A DNA stretch of 64,000 nt from positions 4,060,001-4,124,000 of the forward strand of contig JAUEDM010000003.1 in NCBI GenBank assembly GCA_033439685.1, written 5' to 3'. Under the pieces are notes generated by a model that was not told the DNA's origin, searched no databases, and worked only from the letters and a program-made list of their open reading frames with translations. The position numbers and the translations under genes were made by a program. Position 1 is the first letter of the stretch, and each line of letters starts with the position of its first letter. Positions 31,145 to 42,358 of this stretch are shown here, piece after piece. The DNA is from Apodospora peruviana. Lineage: Eukaryota; Ascomycota; Sordariomycetes; Sordariales; Lasiosphaeriaceae.

Positions 31145-32452
31145 TCATTTCACCTTCCCCTGCCTCTTAAGCGTATACTGATACGAGTAATGCCCCTTGA
31201 TATCCCCCGCCATGATCCTCAGCGCAATAACATTATTCGCCCCGGTGCCCTCCTCCACCATGGCCGCCTGCACCGCCAGATCAGCATACTTCTTCGCCAG
31301 CCGATCCATACCGAGATAATTATAATTCAGCGCGGCATTCTCATACGCGTCTGCCAGCTTAACATTCAGCTTCTCCTGATCGACGAGATCCAAGAACCTT
31401 TGAATCTTCTGCGGCGTAATATTTTTACTCTCATGGTTTTTCAGCTCCCCTTGAATTTCCAACAGTTCCTGCCACCTCTCATCCGCCTTCTTGATCTCTT
31501 CCTCTTTCCCACCTCCGGGAGAACACGCCTGGCACGGGCACGGCTTGCCCAACCCGCGATGCTTGCGCACCCACTCGGTGCGCTCCTCGCGCGGGACGAA
31601 CGGATCCACGTACGCGATGGTCAGCTCGTCGCCGGCCTGGATGCGGCGCGCGACCGTCGCCTTGAAAGTCAGGTCGCCGTCGATGTGCCAGGCGACATTA
31701 GGGCGACAATCATGCGTGAAGACGTCGACCTCAGGATAATTGAGGTAATGCTTCGAGTTGACGTCCGGGTTCCAGTTGTAGCCCAAATCAAACTCAAACG
31801 GTGCGGCCAAGATGATCTGCTCGACCGTGCGCTCCTTTTTACTGAGGCCCTGCGGCCGGCGCTGTCTGTCGAATCGCTCACGGGTCGCATCAGGGAGATA
31901 CGACACCGCGATCTCAAGAAGTCTAGTACGGTCCTTGCGGCGCAGGTCGGCAAACAGGTCCTTCGAGACCGCAAGAACCGGCGTCCACGACATGAGCGCT
32001 TTTCCTCTGCGCAGGTTCTTGGTCGCCGTAATACCCGGCCCTTTGTCGACGATCTCCGTCTCGGCCCACGGGATCGGTTCCTCGTACTTGTTGTCGGCCT
32101 TGTTGAAGTGCTCCTCGGTGCGCTCGATCTTTTGGTATTCCTCCATCTTGGTCACCATGACCAGACCTCGACCGTTGGCGAGCTTGCGGTTCGTGAAGAC
32201 GCAGTACGCGCCCGTGCAGATCTTGGAGTACCACCATCCGTCGACGGGGGGCACCTTGGGGATGTTGGTGTGTCCAGTCGAGGTCGCGTTCTCGGTGTAG
32301 ACTTCCTTCTTCTGGATCTGCTCGTAGGCTAGGCCGTCGGAGGAGCCGCCTTTTGGGAATTTGTCTGTCTTTGCGTCTGACTCGGCGATGGCGGCCGAGC
32401 CGAGAAGGCCGAGCACGAGCGCCGCGCGCAGGGGGGAGGTACACCAGACCAT
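31145..32452 (-). CDS. SET-domain protein with a signal peptide
   Basis: A single-exon protein of 435 residues. Residues 1-23 form a clear signal peptide (LRAALVLGLLGSAAIA-ES). A SET domain covers about residues 130-295: GPGITATKNLRRGKALMSWTP at its start, a long insert, then the pseudoknot motif THDCRPNVAWHI (in place of NHSCxPN) and GDELTIAYVD, followed by a post-SET-like CPCQAC. The C terminus is helical with a TPR-like segment (YENAALNYNYLGMDRLAKKY), as in SMYD-type proteins. SET proteins usually methylate lysines of nuclear or cytosolic proteins, so entry into the secretory pathway is unusual. The target could be an ER or extracellular protein, or the domain may be inactive. The signal peptide and the SET domain lie in one uninterrupted exon, so they are not a mis-joined model. 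Confidence 0.85.
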   Translation of the reverse strand: MVWCTSPLRAALVLGLLGSAAIAESDAKTDKFPKGGSSDGLAYEQIQKKEVYTENATSTGHTNIPKVPPVDGWWYSKICTGAYCVFTNRKLANGRGLVMVTKMEEYQKIERTEEHFNKADNKYEEPIPWAETEIVDKGPGITATKNLRRGKALMSWTPVLAVSKDLFADLRRKDRTRLLEIAVSYLPDATRERFDRQRRPQGLSKKERTVEQIILAAPFEFDLGYNWNPDVNSKHYLNYPEVDVFTHDCRPNVAWHIDGDLTFKATVARRIQAGDELTIAYVDPFVPREERTEWVRKHRGLGKPCPCQACSPGGGKEEEIKKADERWQELLEIQGELKNHESKNITPQKIQRFLDLVDQEKLNVKLADAYENAALNYNYLGMDRLAKKYADLAVQAAMVEEGTGANNVIALRIMAGDIKGHYSYQYTLKRQGKVK

Positions 32453-33182
32453 TGTTGTTACCGCTGCAAGGGGTTTCTTGGAGAAGTTGAAGATGGAATC
32501 CTAACTATGGTATGCTTATGGGATCCGTCAAACCGGATTATCAACAGAATGAAGCTGTCAACAACAGCAAAACCGGTCAATTCGCTCAACATAAACACAT
32601 GAGAGCTTTGCAGTGACGTCGAAAGATGCGAGCGTGGGGAATGAAGTACGACAGTCAACGGGTTTCTGGCAACGTGGCATGTGGGCTCCGAGACGCCGGC
32701 AATGGCCATAACACACATGCTAATCGTGCTTTTTTGAAAAAGCATCTGGAAGAATCAAGAAGGGTTTACCCCACGGGGTCCAAAGTGATTGGCATCTGGC
32801 AACTGCCTAAATGTGGTGGCACTGGGGACGAGATTTTACCCGGGGGAAGCTTGTCTCTCCCACGTCGTCAATGGCAGAAATTGAGCGCTGGCCCGGACGG
32901 ATAAACTGTAATGCCTGACTGGCCATGAAGATTGTCTATGTGTCCTTAATGGGATTGGAAACCCCGAACGGTTGTCTATCACAGGTTCAGATACTGTGAG
33001 ATCAGCCCATCGGCGTAGTTTCGGATTGTGGTATTCCTCGAAGCATACAACAACAAAATATTCAGTATATATGCCTCTGTCAGCTAATAAGCACTCGCTG
33101 TAATCTGTTCATCTATGCTCACGTCATGGACCATCCAAACAAACATCGCCGAGGCCCAAACACCACACTCATCATTTCAGAC
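32453..33182. other. Intergenic stretch, promoter of the SET-domain gene
   Basis: This 0.73-kb region lies upstream of the SET gene and downstream of the aminopeptidase gene. No additional gene or repeat was seen. Confidence 0.4.
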
Positions 33183-34805
33183 TCAGATAAATAGCTTAGA
33201 GCCGTGATACTGGGCCATCTTCTCATACTTCCCAGCCGCAACTGTAGCAGCAAACTCGGCAGGATCAACCCTTTCCGGGAACCCATCAAACGACTTGGCA
33301 AAAGTGGCAACCGAATGCGCGACAAGCTATCATCACAATTCCTGTTAGCAATCACAAGCTCTCACCAAACAGACAAAACGACTGAAGAGACTTACCTTGG
33401 CGTTCACCTCCCACGCAGTCAAGTTCAAGTTCCCAACATCATCACACAGCTGATGATAGCACGGATCATACCAGTCCCCAGCAACACCACCAAACATGGT
33501 CTCCTCCTCGGTCGTCTTGATCCCCTCGGCACCAGTCGCGATGCCACCACCTGGGATCCCGTTCCTAATGAACCCATCGTAATCACTCCGCCCGTCAAAC
33601 GGAATAAAAGTATAGTTCAGCCCCTGCGCGGTGTACCAATCCACATACAAGTCCCGCAGCTCCTGCGACCCAACCGGATTAACCTCATTCCTCGCATCAT
33701 AAACCTGATACGCGAAATTCGGACTAGCCAGCATATCGTAGTCCATGAACAACCGAATCTTCTTATTTTCCGCCGCAGGCAGGCTGTAGACGTAGTAATC
33801 CGACCCGAGCAAACCCTCCTCCTCGCCGGCCCACCACGCGAACCGCACGCAGTTGTTGACACGGAACTTGGTTAGCTGAGTAGCAATCTCGAGCAAAGTA
33901 ATGCTGCCCGATCCGTCGTCATTGATCCCCGGACCGGCGGGGACCGAGTCGCTGTGCCCGCCGAGCATAACGCAGTTGTCCTGGTCACCCTCCTTAGTCT
34001 GCGCGAGTACGTTCTCGACCTCCAGCTTGTTGATTTCCGAGTTAATGTACGCAATGCTGTCGACCGTCTTGCCAGCCTTCAGCTTCTCGACGAACGGCTT
34101 GGCATCTTTTCCTGACAAGCCGAACGTAGCCACATGATCGTCCACCGGTGTGCCCAGGGTACCTGACACGGCGTCCTCCTCGTAATTGTACACCACCGCG
34201 GCAACAGCACCCGCTTTACCAGCCAGCTCCGACTTGGTGCCGAACGGACACGTACCCCTCAGAATGAAGGCGATATTACCCGCCACATTCTTGGGGAAAT
34301 CGTCGGCCTCGCAGCCCTCGTTTTCTACGAGAACCAGATTCCCACGGACAGGCTGCAGATCTTTGGTCGGAGGCGTCAGACCCATCGCCATCGCGGAATG
34401 GGGAACCGTGTCCCCCAGCACGAGGCGGGACTCGTACACATTGCCGCTTGTCGCGAAAAATGGCTGCTTTGAGAGGGTGTAGTAGTCGTCCAACTCGGAA
34501 AGGGTCTTGTAGATGTAGGCGATGGTGCCGATGTGGCCGTCGGACCCGATGACGCGCGTCGGGTGGTTGTACTCGTCCTCGCCCAGCTTGGCGATCTTGT
34601 AGAGCTTCTCTGCGCGCTTGAGCAGATTCTTGGTGCTGATGCTGGCTTGGAGTGCTTCGCTGTCTATCAGCGGCTTTTTGCTGTTGTCGACGATTGGGGA
34701 CTGCGCGGCGTCATGGCTGCTGCTGCCCCGGAGCGGTCTTTGTTGTTGTTGTGCTGATGCAGCCGCTAATAGCCCGTGGAGGGCGAGTACTTTGAGTCCT
34801 GCCAT
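33183..34805 (-). CDS. Secreted M28 aminopeptidase with PA domain (two exons)
   Basis: Exon 1 is 34805-33396, the intron is 33395-33327 (69 nt, GTAAGT donor, GCTAAC branch, GATAG acceptor, phase 0) and exon 2 is 33326-33183; the product has 517 residues. Residues 1-18 form a signal peptide. A PA domain lies at about residues 130-260 (GNLVLVENEGCEADDFP, FILRGTCPFGTKSELAGKAG). The M28 catalytic domain has the zinc ligands and catalytic residues in order: LGGHSDSV, GPGINDDGSG, AWWAGEEEGLLGS, LFMDYDMLASPN and CYHQLCDD. This is the fungal leucine aminopeptidase 2 / aminopeptidase Y type, secreted to release N-terminal amino acids from peptides for nutrition. The second exon supplies the C-terminal helix (LVAHSVATFAKSF). 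Confidence 0.9.
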
Positions 34806-35347
34806 CCCTGATGATCCTGTTTTGTGCCCCGAGTGTGTTGGATGTTGAGATGAAAAGGATGATGAACTGTCAGAGTTTGAGATGAAGGAGAGAAGTCGTC
34901 AAAAGAGAGAGGATGAGGATGTGTCACGGCTTGGTGGGTCCGAGATAAGGAGGGTCACGCCGCACAGCGGTTGCCGAGCTGATCGATTGGGAGGGAGCAC
35001 GCCATTCCCGATCGGATGTGGGCGCTTCTCGGTGGGCAACAAACCCCTGTCCCTAACCCCTACGCTGCGCCTCATGACCCCCTGTGGATCTCGTGGGTTG
35101 GGACATCACATGAAACAACATCATAAACATGTAAACAGACGTTGCATTTATTTCGCTTTCATGTTTCTTAAAGTCTTCTCTTTTATTTTTCACTAGTCGA
35201 TCTCTGTTTGCGTACTTCTCATCATGAAGAATCCAGGAGTCTACTATCCTGATGTCTTGACAAAGCCCACGCAGGCAGTCGCGTGCTTCATTTCGAAGCC
35301 CGTCGCTGCTCGTTCTTCACAGTTTCACCTTCATCTCCTCTGGACCG
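34806..35347. other. Intergenic stretch without a gene
   Basis: This 0.54-kb region contains the promoter of the aminopeptidase gene and the 3' flank of the broken MFS gene. Nothing else could be supported. Confidence 0.4.
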
Positions 35348-36913
35348 TCACTGGCCTGCTCCAAACCGCTGCCACCACCAGCCTTCTTTTTCTAGACCAC
35401 GAGTGGGTAAAACAATGACAGCGCAGGTGAGAACGCAGGCAGCTCCAGCGGCAGCAGTGGCGATGGCAAAAGGAACCCGGAGGCCGTCCATGTACGCGAG
35501 CAAGATCCCGGGAATCTGCTCGGCAGGAAACACATCGCGGATTTCGGACACGCCCGTCGCGATGAGTTTGGCCGGATCGACGTCTGGAGCCGTGTAGGCC
35601 AGTGATTTCAACATCTGATTGACGAAGGCGCATTGTGCGGCAGACAACAGGATGGCGCCGGCGATCGTTTCCGACACTGTTACCACATCAGTATATGGAA
35701 GGCCATGTTACCTCAACAGTGGTAGAAATGATTGATACTCACAAACAATAATAGCCGTGACAACGGCAATATCCTCGGGCTTGGACTGGATCTGGCTATT
35801 GATGACGGGAAGCTGAAAGGGAAACCCGAGCGCAGCACCAGCAAGCAGCTGGTAACCAACTTCCTTACCAAGAGAGATGCCGATATCAAAAGTGATCATC
35901 AAGCCAATCGCAGCGGCGGCAATGGCAGCGCAAAACGCCATAACAGCCACCCTATGCGAACCAAAGTACTGGACGGTCATGCCGAGAATGATGATGGCCA
36001 CGCTGGTGGACAGGATCAGCGGCAGGCTGCGGACCCCGGACCCCGTCGGGCTGAGGCCGCCGATGCTCTGGAAGTAGACGGGCAGGTAATAGACGCTCGT
36101 AAAGTAGGCGCCTATCAGCAAGAACGCCCACGTCGCGTTGAACCACACGACACGCTGCTTCATCAGCCGCGGCGGCATCATCGCCCTCTCGCCTGCGTAC
36201 ACCTCCCACGACACAAACGCAGCAGCGATCAACACAAAGCCCACGAGCAAGCCGATCACCTTGGACGAGCTCCACGGCTCGGTCTGCCCCCCGTATTGCA
36301 TAGCGATGATGTACGCGATGATAGCCCCCAAGGCCAGAGCCGTGCCCACGGGGTCCATCTGCAGCAGCTTCTCCGGCCAGCTGGCGTTAGCAGGCTTCGC
36401 CCATGCCGGTGTCCGGTAGAAAACAAAAACAAGAAAAGCCGATAGGCCGCCAATCGGCAGATTAATGTAGAAACACCAGCGCCAGATGACATGGTCAGTG
36501 AAAGCGCCGCCGATCAGCGGCCCAACTACCGACGCAATACCGAAGCATAGACCAAAAATACCAACGAAGACAGGCCGTTTCTCGGGCCGTGCCGCAAAGG
36601 CGATCAGCGTATAGGTGCCGGAACTGACGCCCGCGGCACCGAAACCGGCGATGGCGATTATTGTCTAGAACAGCAAATGTTAGTCTCATGAGAGGGAGGG
36701 GGATTAAAAGAATTCGCTCACCATGTCCAGAGCAACTAGGAACATGCTCATCGCCAGTGCTACCACGATAAAGGCGAGTGTTAAGCCTGCTGGGTAGTCA
36801 TCTGCTACATCTGCCGTGGGAGAAGCTGACGGCTCAGAAGCCCCAGAGAGAACCCCGGTCGCCTCGAGATCCTCCTATTTCTTCTCTTCATCCACTGTCT
36901 GAGTGGAGTTCAT
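35348..36913 (-). pseudogene. MFS exporter (DHA2 type), broken
   Basis: Exons can be traced at 36913-36722, 36664-35743 and 35676-35348 with normal introns (36721-36665, 35742-35677). The recovered protein has about 480 residues against 540-570 for the family. Two lesions are visible. Codon 13 (36877-36875) is TAG, between KK and EDLE, so translation from the natural start ends there. After the first intron the frame goes from TIIA straight into IAGFGAAGVSSGTYTL. The usual TIIATAIP segment, TM2, TM3 and the loop with motif A are therefore absent: about 75-80 residues are lost in frame. The remaining TM segments (GLCFGIASVVGPLIGGAF, RWCFYINLPIGGLSAF, the DPVGTALALG loop and later helices) are well kept. 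It is divergent from the equally broken Zn2Cys6 gene. Confidence 0.75.
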
Positions 36914-37305
36914 GTTGGGGGAGTGTTCTTGTTGATTGCAGGCTGATGGATTGGTCGGTAGCCATAGAGGGAAAATCTACGTGCCGAGTTGTGCTTAATA
37001 CTGGGAGGAGCTTCATGGTTTCGAAAGAGTAAGCAATTATATGTTGACAGTTGACTCCCTTCATCTTGGACTCTGCCGTTGCCCGGATTTAAGTTGATTG
37101 GCTGGCCAGAGTCCGGATTGGTCGTCGTTCAACCGTCGTTCGGTTATTCGACCGCCGTTCGGTCTTTACGTCCGCTACGGGATTAAGCGAAGTCCATCTT
37201 GGACCATTTCACCAGACTTTCACCCTCTTTCTTGCACGGATAACCCACCGCCATTCGGCCCAGAAAAAAAAGATAAGAGAGAATAACACAAGCCTGCGGC
37301 ATAAC
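36914..37305. promoter_or_regulatory. Shared promoter of the divergent MFS / Zn2Cys6 pair
   Basis: This 392-bp region lies between the two start codons. It contains repeated CGTTCG..CGTCGTTCGGT-like elements at about 37120-37165 (four TTCGG/TTCGA cores within 50 bp) that could be binding sites for the neighbouring zinc-cluster regulator, since these proteins recognise CGG-type triplets. Regulation of the pair by its own factor is inference. Confidence 0.35.
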
Positions 37306-39026
37306 ATGGACGCCAGACATAACCTGAGGAGACGAAAGACGCGCAAGGGAACGCGGAGCTGCTGGGCATGCAAACGGCGCAAGGTGAAATGCACATATGC
37401 GAGCCCGGCGGACGACGTTTGCATCGGATGCGCCCGGCGCTGCCTGGATTGCGTCGGCCAGGAGTTTCCAGACCAGGACCCCGGGCCGTCATCCAAAAGC
37501 CGGCTGGTCGGAGATCGCATCGGCCGGTTGGAGTCCATGATCAGGGAACTAGCCGAGCAAGTCCGAGTCGGTGGCCATGTCGCTTCAACTTCCAGCTCCT
37601 TGTCGCCGTCAACATCGGTACCCAGCAACGGCATACCAGTTCCAGTCCCAGTCCCACCTTCAGGATCACGAAAGCAACGGCAGCCCCCGCCGGTCATGGC
37701 TGGCCTGCCGGAGGGCCATCTCTGCATTGCAGCTGTTGGGATTTCACGGGCACCGCCGCTACACCCCGACAAAGCCACCGAAATCGATCCTACAACAGGC
37801 CGAGCCATCAGACATACAGTCAATTGTGCTACGCCTCGTACACCACGAGCGCGCGCTATGCTTGGAACTAGACATGCCGCCTTCAGCCACTTGCCCGGAT
37901 GATACCGCCTTCACGTCCGTGGCGAGTTCGGTAAATACAACAGAGGACGATGATAACACAGCTACGAGCAAGCTCGAGAGGCGACATGCTACGATAGCCA
38001 GCCATCTGCTCGAATAGAGCGAGCGTCATCCCGACTTTCACAACTTGGACACGGTGTATCAGATCCGTACCGAGCTGGAACAAGCAGCGAGCGCGCTGCT
38101 GAGCGGATGGTGGCGCATGCCCAGCCTGGACCTAACTAACCACGACGACGACAAGCGTCTGTTCATAACCATGATGAAGCTCAAAGAGCAGATATTTCAC
38201 TATCACCTTGTCCTGCTTGCTCATCTCCCATCTATGTTACAAGCGGCAACATGCAACGACACCAGCAGCCACCTCCTCGGTGCCAATAGTAGCCGCGACA
38301 ACTGCATCAAAGCCAGCCGTGACCTACTGCGCCGCTTCATTCGTCTTCGGTCCTGCGAGCGCACAATGGGCTACTTCCGACTGCTGGACCTCTACGCGTG
38401 GCGGGCCGCTACGACGTTGCTGCTCACCCGTCTACTCGATGACCGGCAGGGACGTCCTGACGAGCACGAGCAGCAACACCTCTCAGATCGGGCCATGGTG
38501 TCTGAGGCAATAGAGAACATGCAACCGTTTGTGGAAGAGAACGAGCAAGAAGATGGAGAGGATGGCGAAGAGGAGGACATGCCTGGCTACCATTCTGGTG
38601 GTGTTGTCGCAGAAAGGAGCGGCACAGAAGACGTGCTGTCCCGTTTGCTGGCGCTGGAGGCTGGCGGGGCCGCGGTCGTTGTCAGGTATTACCGTGGCCT
38701 CAACGGAAGCTGCAGGGTAGTTCTTGCACTGGAAAGAAGACCAAGACACACTTGTGCTTTGCATCCCATCTGTTGGAGTTGTCTCCGTCACAGCGGTACA
38801 GGTTCAGCACGGGAGCAGCGGATTAGAAGGCGGCTTCGGGACTGATATTGTTCTCCACCACGATCAAACGGGGCCTCAGGCTTGTGATGCTGATGCTGAT
38901 GGTGAAGAGTCAGAAGAGGAGGAGCAGGATGATGACGACGATGATGAAGCAGGCATGATCAGAGCCATGAAGCTGCGGCGTAGTGCAAGATGGTCAATCG
39001 CGCCTTATATGATGCGGCCGGTCTAG
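37306..39026 (+). pseudogene. Zn2Cys6 transcription factor, broken
   Basis: The N terminus is intact: a zinc cluster SCWACKRRKVKC plus VCIGCARRCLDC (residues 18-49) and a short coiled linker (RIGRLESMIRELAEQV). The reading frame then shifts somewhere in 37570-37880. A second frame carries IVLRLVHHERALCLELDMPP and LERRHATIASHLLE, which match the middle of fungal_trans regulators; about 200 residues that normally lie between are missing. That second frame has a TAG at 38015-38017 directly before SERHPDFHNLDTVYQIRTEL, then continues open with good family resemblance to about 38680. A further frame change follows and a third frame runs to 39026, ending in an acidic tail. Deletion, frameshifts and a nonsense codon make an active protein unlikely. 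It sits head to head with the broken MFS exporter, as pathway-specific regulators often do. Confidence 0.7.
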
Positions 39027-39791
39027 GTAGCTGCCCCTGACGGATGTTTACAGAGTAAGGCTAGGTGGATGGAGTGCTTTTGGCTACCGATATTGGAGGA
39101 ATTGCTACTTACTGCCAAGAAATACTGCCAAGAGAGCACTGAGTGAGTCAAACTCAAGATTAGTCTTCTGTGTAACAAGCTTAGAGTACGAGGAAAGCTA
39201 CCATCATGAGGCGAAAGCTCAGACACGTATCTGAATTACCTACCGTACTTGGCAGCTTACTCTCACTTCACTCTCAAGATAATCATCCACCTGTCAATGT
39301 CCTCCAACAAGCCGTCTTTGTAAAACTTCATCTCGGATTCTCCTGTCGCACAAGACTACAATATAGGCATTGGCGGACTCCAAAAGGTACAATCTTACCC
39401 CCATTTGGAGGTCCGTCTTGGGGAAATAAGGGGGGGAGATAATAACGATCCCGTATGGACAAAGTAGTAACGGCTAAATTTGACAAGGCGCAAGTCAGCA
39501 AACATAGAGTAAGTACCCCTTTCTTGGCGACGATTGGTAATTGCATATTCACACCCTTCTCACCTACCGTCGTCATTTAGGCCCCGGGGATGATTATAGG
39601 CCAGACCGATGCAATCACCGCGCCCCCCCTTTTCCCGCACCTCGCTTCTGGGCCGTATCTTAATTACCTGCGCGCCTATCTCAGATCTGACAGCATAAAT
39701 GGACCCCGTCCCACTGCTTGTCTCCACGATATTCATATGATGATCAGATACGAACAAACCTCTGAACCCCGGATCTCCTTAAACATATGCA
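39027..39791. other. Intergenic stretch without a gene
   Basis: This 0.77-kb region, with several G- and C-runs, is the upstream region of the secreted DUF8021-like gene. No RNA gene or repeat could be supported. Confidence 0.4.
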
Positions 39792-40610
39792 ATGCTCTCC
39801 TCACTCGTCTTAGTCGGCGCGAGCCTCGCCACCCATGCCTCAGCAGCAGCATGCAGCCGATCCTTCCTCGAGTCCGCCACAACGACCTACCTCAAAGCCC
39901 AAGCCGCCGGCCAGCCCTCCCTACTCACCCTATCCCCCACCGTCAGCTACGCCGAGAACGACACGCCAATGGAAATCTCCAAAGGCGTCCTCGCATCCCC
40001 CATGACAATCGATTACAGCCGCAGCATCTACGACTCCGAGGCATGCACTGCCTTCACAGAGCTCAACGCAGCCTCCTCCCCACATCCCTACGTAATCCAC
40101 ACGCGCATCGTGTTCGCTTCCGACAGCATCTCAACCATCGAGTCAGTCGTAACAGACGACGGCGACTGGATCTTCAACGCGACAGCGCACCTCAACTACG
40201 CAAAACAAGAAAAATGGGACCCCATCCCGGAGGCGGCGCGGGATACGCGCGCGACGCTAAAAGCGGCGGCCGACGCGTACCTCGATCAGTGGGGCAACCC
40301 CTCGCATCCGGTGCCGCTGGGCACGCCGTGCGCACGACTTGAGGGGGGCATGTACACCGGGACTGGTAACCAGTCGGCGGCCAACACCTGTCTCATGGGC
40401 GCGTTTCCTAGCCCGCTGAAAATAGGGAATAGGCGGTACGTGATTGACGAGACGCTCGGGGCTGTGAGTATCTTCAACGAGTTTCCGTTTATCGAGGCCA
40501 CCGCCGAGGATAAGGCTATGCCGAGCAGTAATCTGTTTAGAGTGCAAGGGGGTTTGATCAGGTATATCCATGAGTGTACGGTTTGTGCGACCCGGAACTG
40601 TGGGAGATAG
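39792..40610 (+). CDS. Secreted DUF8021-like protein
   Basis: A single-exon protein of 272 residues. Residues 1-19 are a signal peptide (SSLVLVGASLATHASA-AA). The mature protein begins CSRSFLESATTTYLKAQAAG and contains the blocks VSYAENDTPMEISKG, RIVFASDSISTIESVVTDDGDW and WGNPSHPVPLGTPCARLEGG, and ends with an ECTVCATRNCG-type cysteine tail. This arrangement is that of a fungal secreted family (DUF8021) of unknown activity; the SnoaL-like YAENDTPM pattern suggests a cone-shaped alpha+beta fold. It would be extracellular. I see no partner genes. Confidence 0.7.
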   Translation: MLSSLVLVGASLATHASAAACSRSFLESATTTYLKAQAAGQPSLLTLSPTVSYAENDTPMEISKGVLASPMTIDYSRSIYDSEACTAFTELNAASSPHPYVIHTRIVFASDSISTIESVVTDDGDWIFNATAHLNYAKQEKWDPIPEAARDTRATLKAAADAYLDQWGNPSHPVPLGTPCARLEGGMYTGTGNQSAANTCLMGAFPSPLKIGNRRYVIDETLGAVSIFNEFPFIEATAEDKAMPSSNLFRVQGGLIRYIHECTVCATRNCGR

Positions 40611-41099
40611 TGATCATGATGAATAGGATTGCTTCTGGTGTGGGGTGGGCATGACAGAGGGCATATTGGAGAGGTTTGTTGGTGACTGATTGAGTAGATG
40701 ATCAATTGAAATGAGATGTTTGCTTTACCCGTCAGACTCACAAAACTTTGTGAAAATACCTTCCGCTATGTTCGGTGTTTTTGTTTGGTGTGAATGGCTT
40801 CATGTTTGGCAACCAGACCCCTGTTCAATAAAAGCGCCACAACGCAACGGCCCGGGCCGGTCACGTGCAACCACTCTCGTTTGGGCGAAAATCAAGAAAA
40901 ATCGACCTTTCTTGTTTCGGAAACGACGGAACATCCCCAACAGAAAAAACATCAATCCCGGAGATTCTTATTTACCTCCGAAAACCGGCGGAGTCCTCTC
41001 ACCTCTGACCTCACTGCACCTCAACCGCGACGTGACGACGGCTCATTCCACCACACTATCGCGCAGTCGTTCATTGCCCATTTTGCGCGTTCATTCAAA
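40611..41099. other. Intergenic stretch, promoter of mpc1
   Basis: This 0.49-kb region separates the secreted-protein gene from mpc1. No other feature was seen. Confidence 0.4.
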
Positions 41100-41643
41100 A
41101 TGGCAGCAGTAGTAAAGGCGCTCAATGCGAAGATCCGATCCAATCCAGTGGCCGACTACCTTTGCTCGACTCGTACGGTTGCCAAACTCAATTTCCTCAA
41201 TTGACATGACTCGGAACTCACATGATCATAATTAGATTTCTGGGGTCCGGCGTCCAACTTCGGTATCCCCATCGCGGCCATTCTCGACACGCAAAAGAGT
41301 CCCGAGCTGTAAGATATCTGAGAGAAGTTGTGTTGGGGAGAAGGACTGACAAACACAAAGCATCTCGGGCCAGATGACGGGCGCCCTGACCATCTACGCC
41401 TTCACCTTCATGCGCTACTCGCTCGCCGTGACGCCCAAGAATTATCTTCTGTTCGCCTGCCACTTCACCAACGCCGGCGCCCAGCTGCGCCAGGGGTACC
41501 GCTACCTGGACTACCACCACTGGGGCGGCAAGGCAAGGTACGAGCAGGAGCAGGCTGCTAAAGGGGTGCCGAGTGTGGTTAAGAAGGTTGCTGTGCCGAC
41601 GGCGGAGGCGCCGAAGGATGTTGTTGCGGGAGTGAGCAAGTGA
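41100..41643 (+). CDS. mpc1: Mitochondrial pyruvate carrier subunit 1 (three exons)
   Basis: Exons are 41100-41172, 41236-41308 and 41361-41643, with introns of 63 nt (GTACGG..ATTAG) and 52 nt (GTAAGA..ACAAAG). The product has 142 residues. The conserved MPC1 core is complete and spans both splice sites: DYLCSTHFWGPASNFGIPIA, KSPELISGQMTGAL, then FMRYSLAVTP and NYLLFACHFTNAGAQLRQGY. With MPC2 it forms the inner-membrane heterodimer that imports pyruvate into mitochondria. The C-terminal tail of about 35 residues (Lys/Val/Ala-rich) is longer than in animals, as is usual in fungi. ATG context AAAATGG is good. Confidence 0.92.
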
Positions 41644-42358
41644 GACGGTTGGTTAAGGTGCTAGAATAGGTGTTTGTGGGAGGGTTTGGCGGGTTGTGTT
41701 GGTGTATGAGTAGACGGAGGACGAAAGTACATATGTCTGTCAATGTCTCGGTGTTATCCAGCGGGGGCGCTGTTCTTGGAACCGGATCACTCTTCGTCGA
41801 AAGAGCTAATGTGTACCTATGCGGCGGACGGTACTAGTGGTTCTGCCGGACTGTGGCTGGGTGTCTGGGCGGTCAACGGTTTCATGTGCGGATTACATGA
41901 CGACCGCTCCGTGCGCTTGTAGCCACCTTAGATCGGATGACGACTCGCACGAAGCTTCTAAAGATACGCTATCTTACGCGGCGCTCCCTGGTTCTCTGGC
42001 ACGGGCTGGCGCACATGTAGCATGACGCAGACGAAAGTGACATCATGAGCCTGTAGCGCTGATTCTGGTAGCGAATGCTGATGATTGAAGAAACGGTCGG
42101 TCGTAATAAAGGCACGCAAACCTCCTTTTCGCTCTTACAGTCGTCATCATCATTTGGCACACTCAATCACACAAACAACCGTCTCATCCTCCGGTCAACT
42201 TTGATAATGGTCAAGCGACTCCGCTCCGTACTGTTATTTTGAGAGCGAACTTCATTGTCACAGGACCCCCTTCCGCATCCTGTCAAGAATTTCCCTTGAC
42301 CATCCTGCACAGCTCCAAGATATTTCTGGATAAATATTCATATCAGCACCCATCAACA
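41644..42358. other. Intergenic stretch without a gene
   Basis: This 0.7-kb region lies between mpc1 and the small Cys-protein gene. No supported feature was found. Confidence 0.4.

Noticed and set aside
31190..32332. 380-residue plus-strand frame opposite the SET gene
   Set aside because: Antisense shadow; the minus frame has a signal peptide and complete SET motifs.
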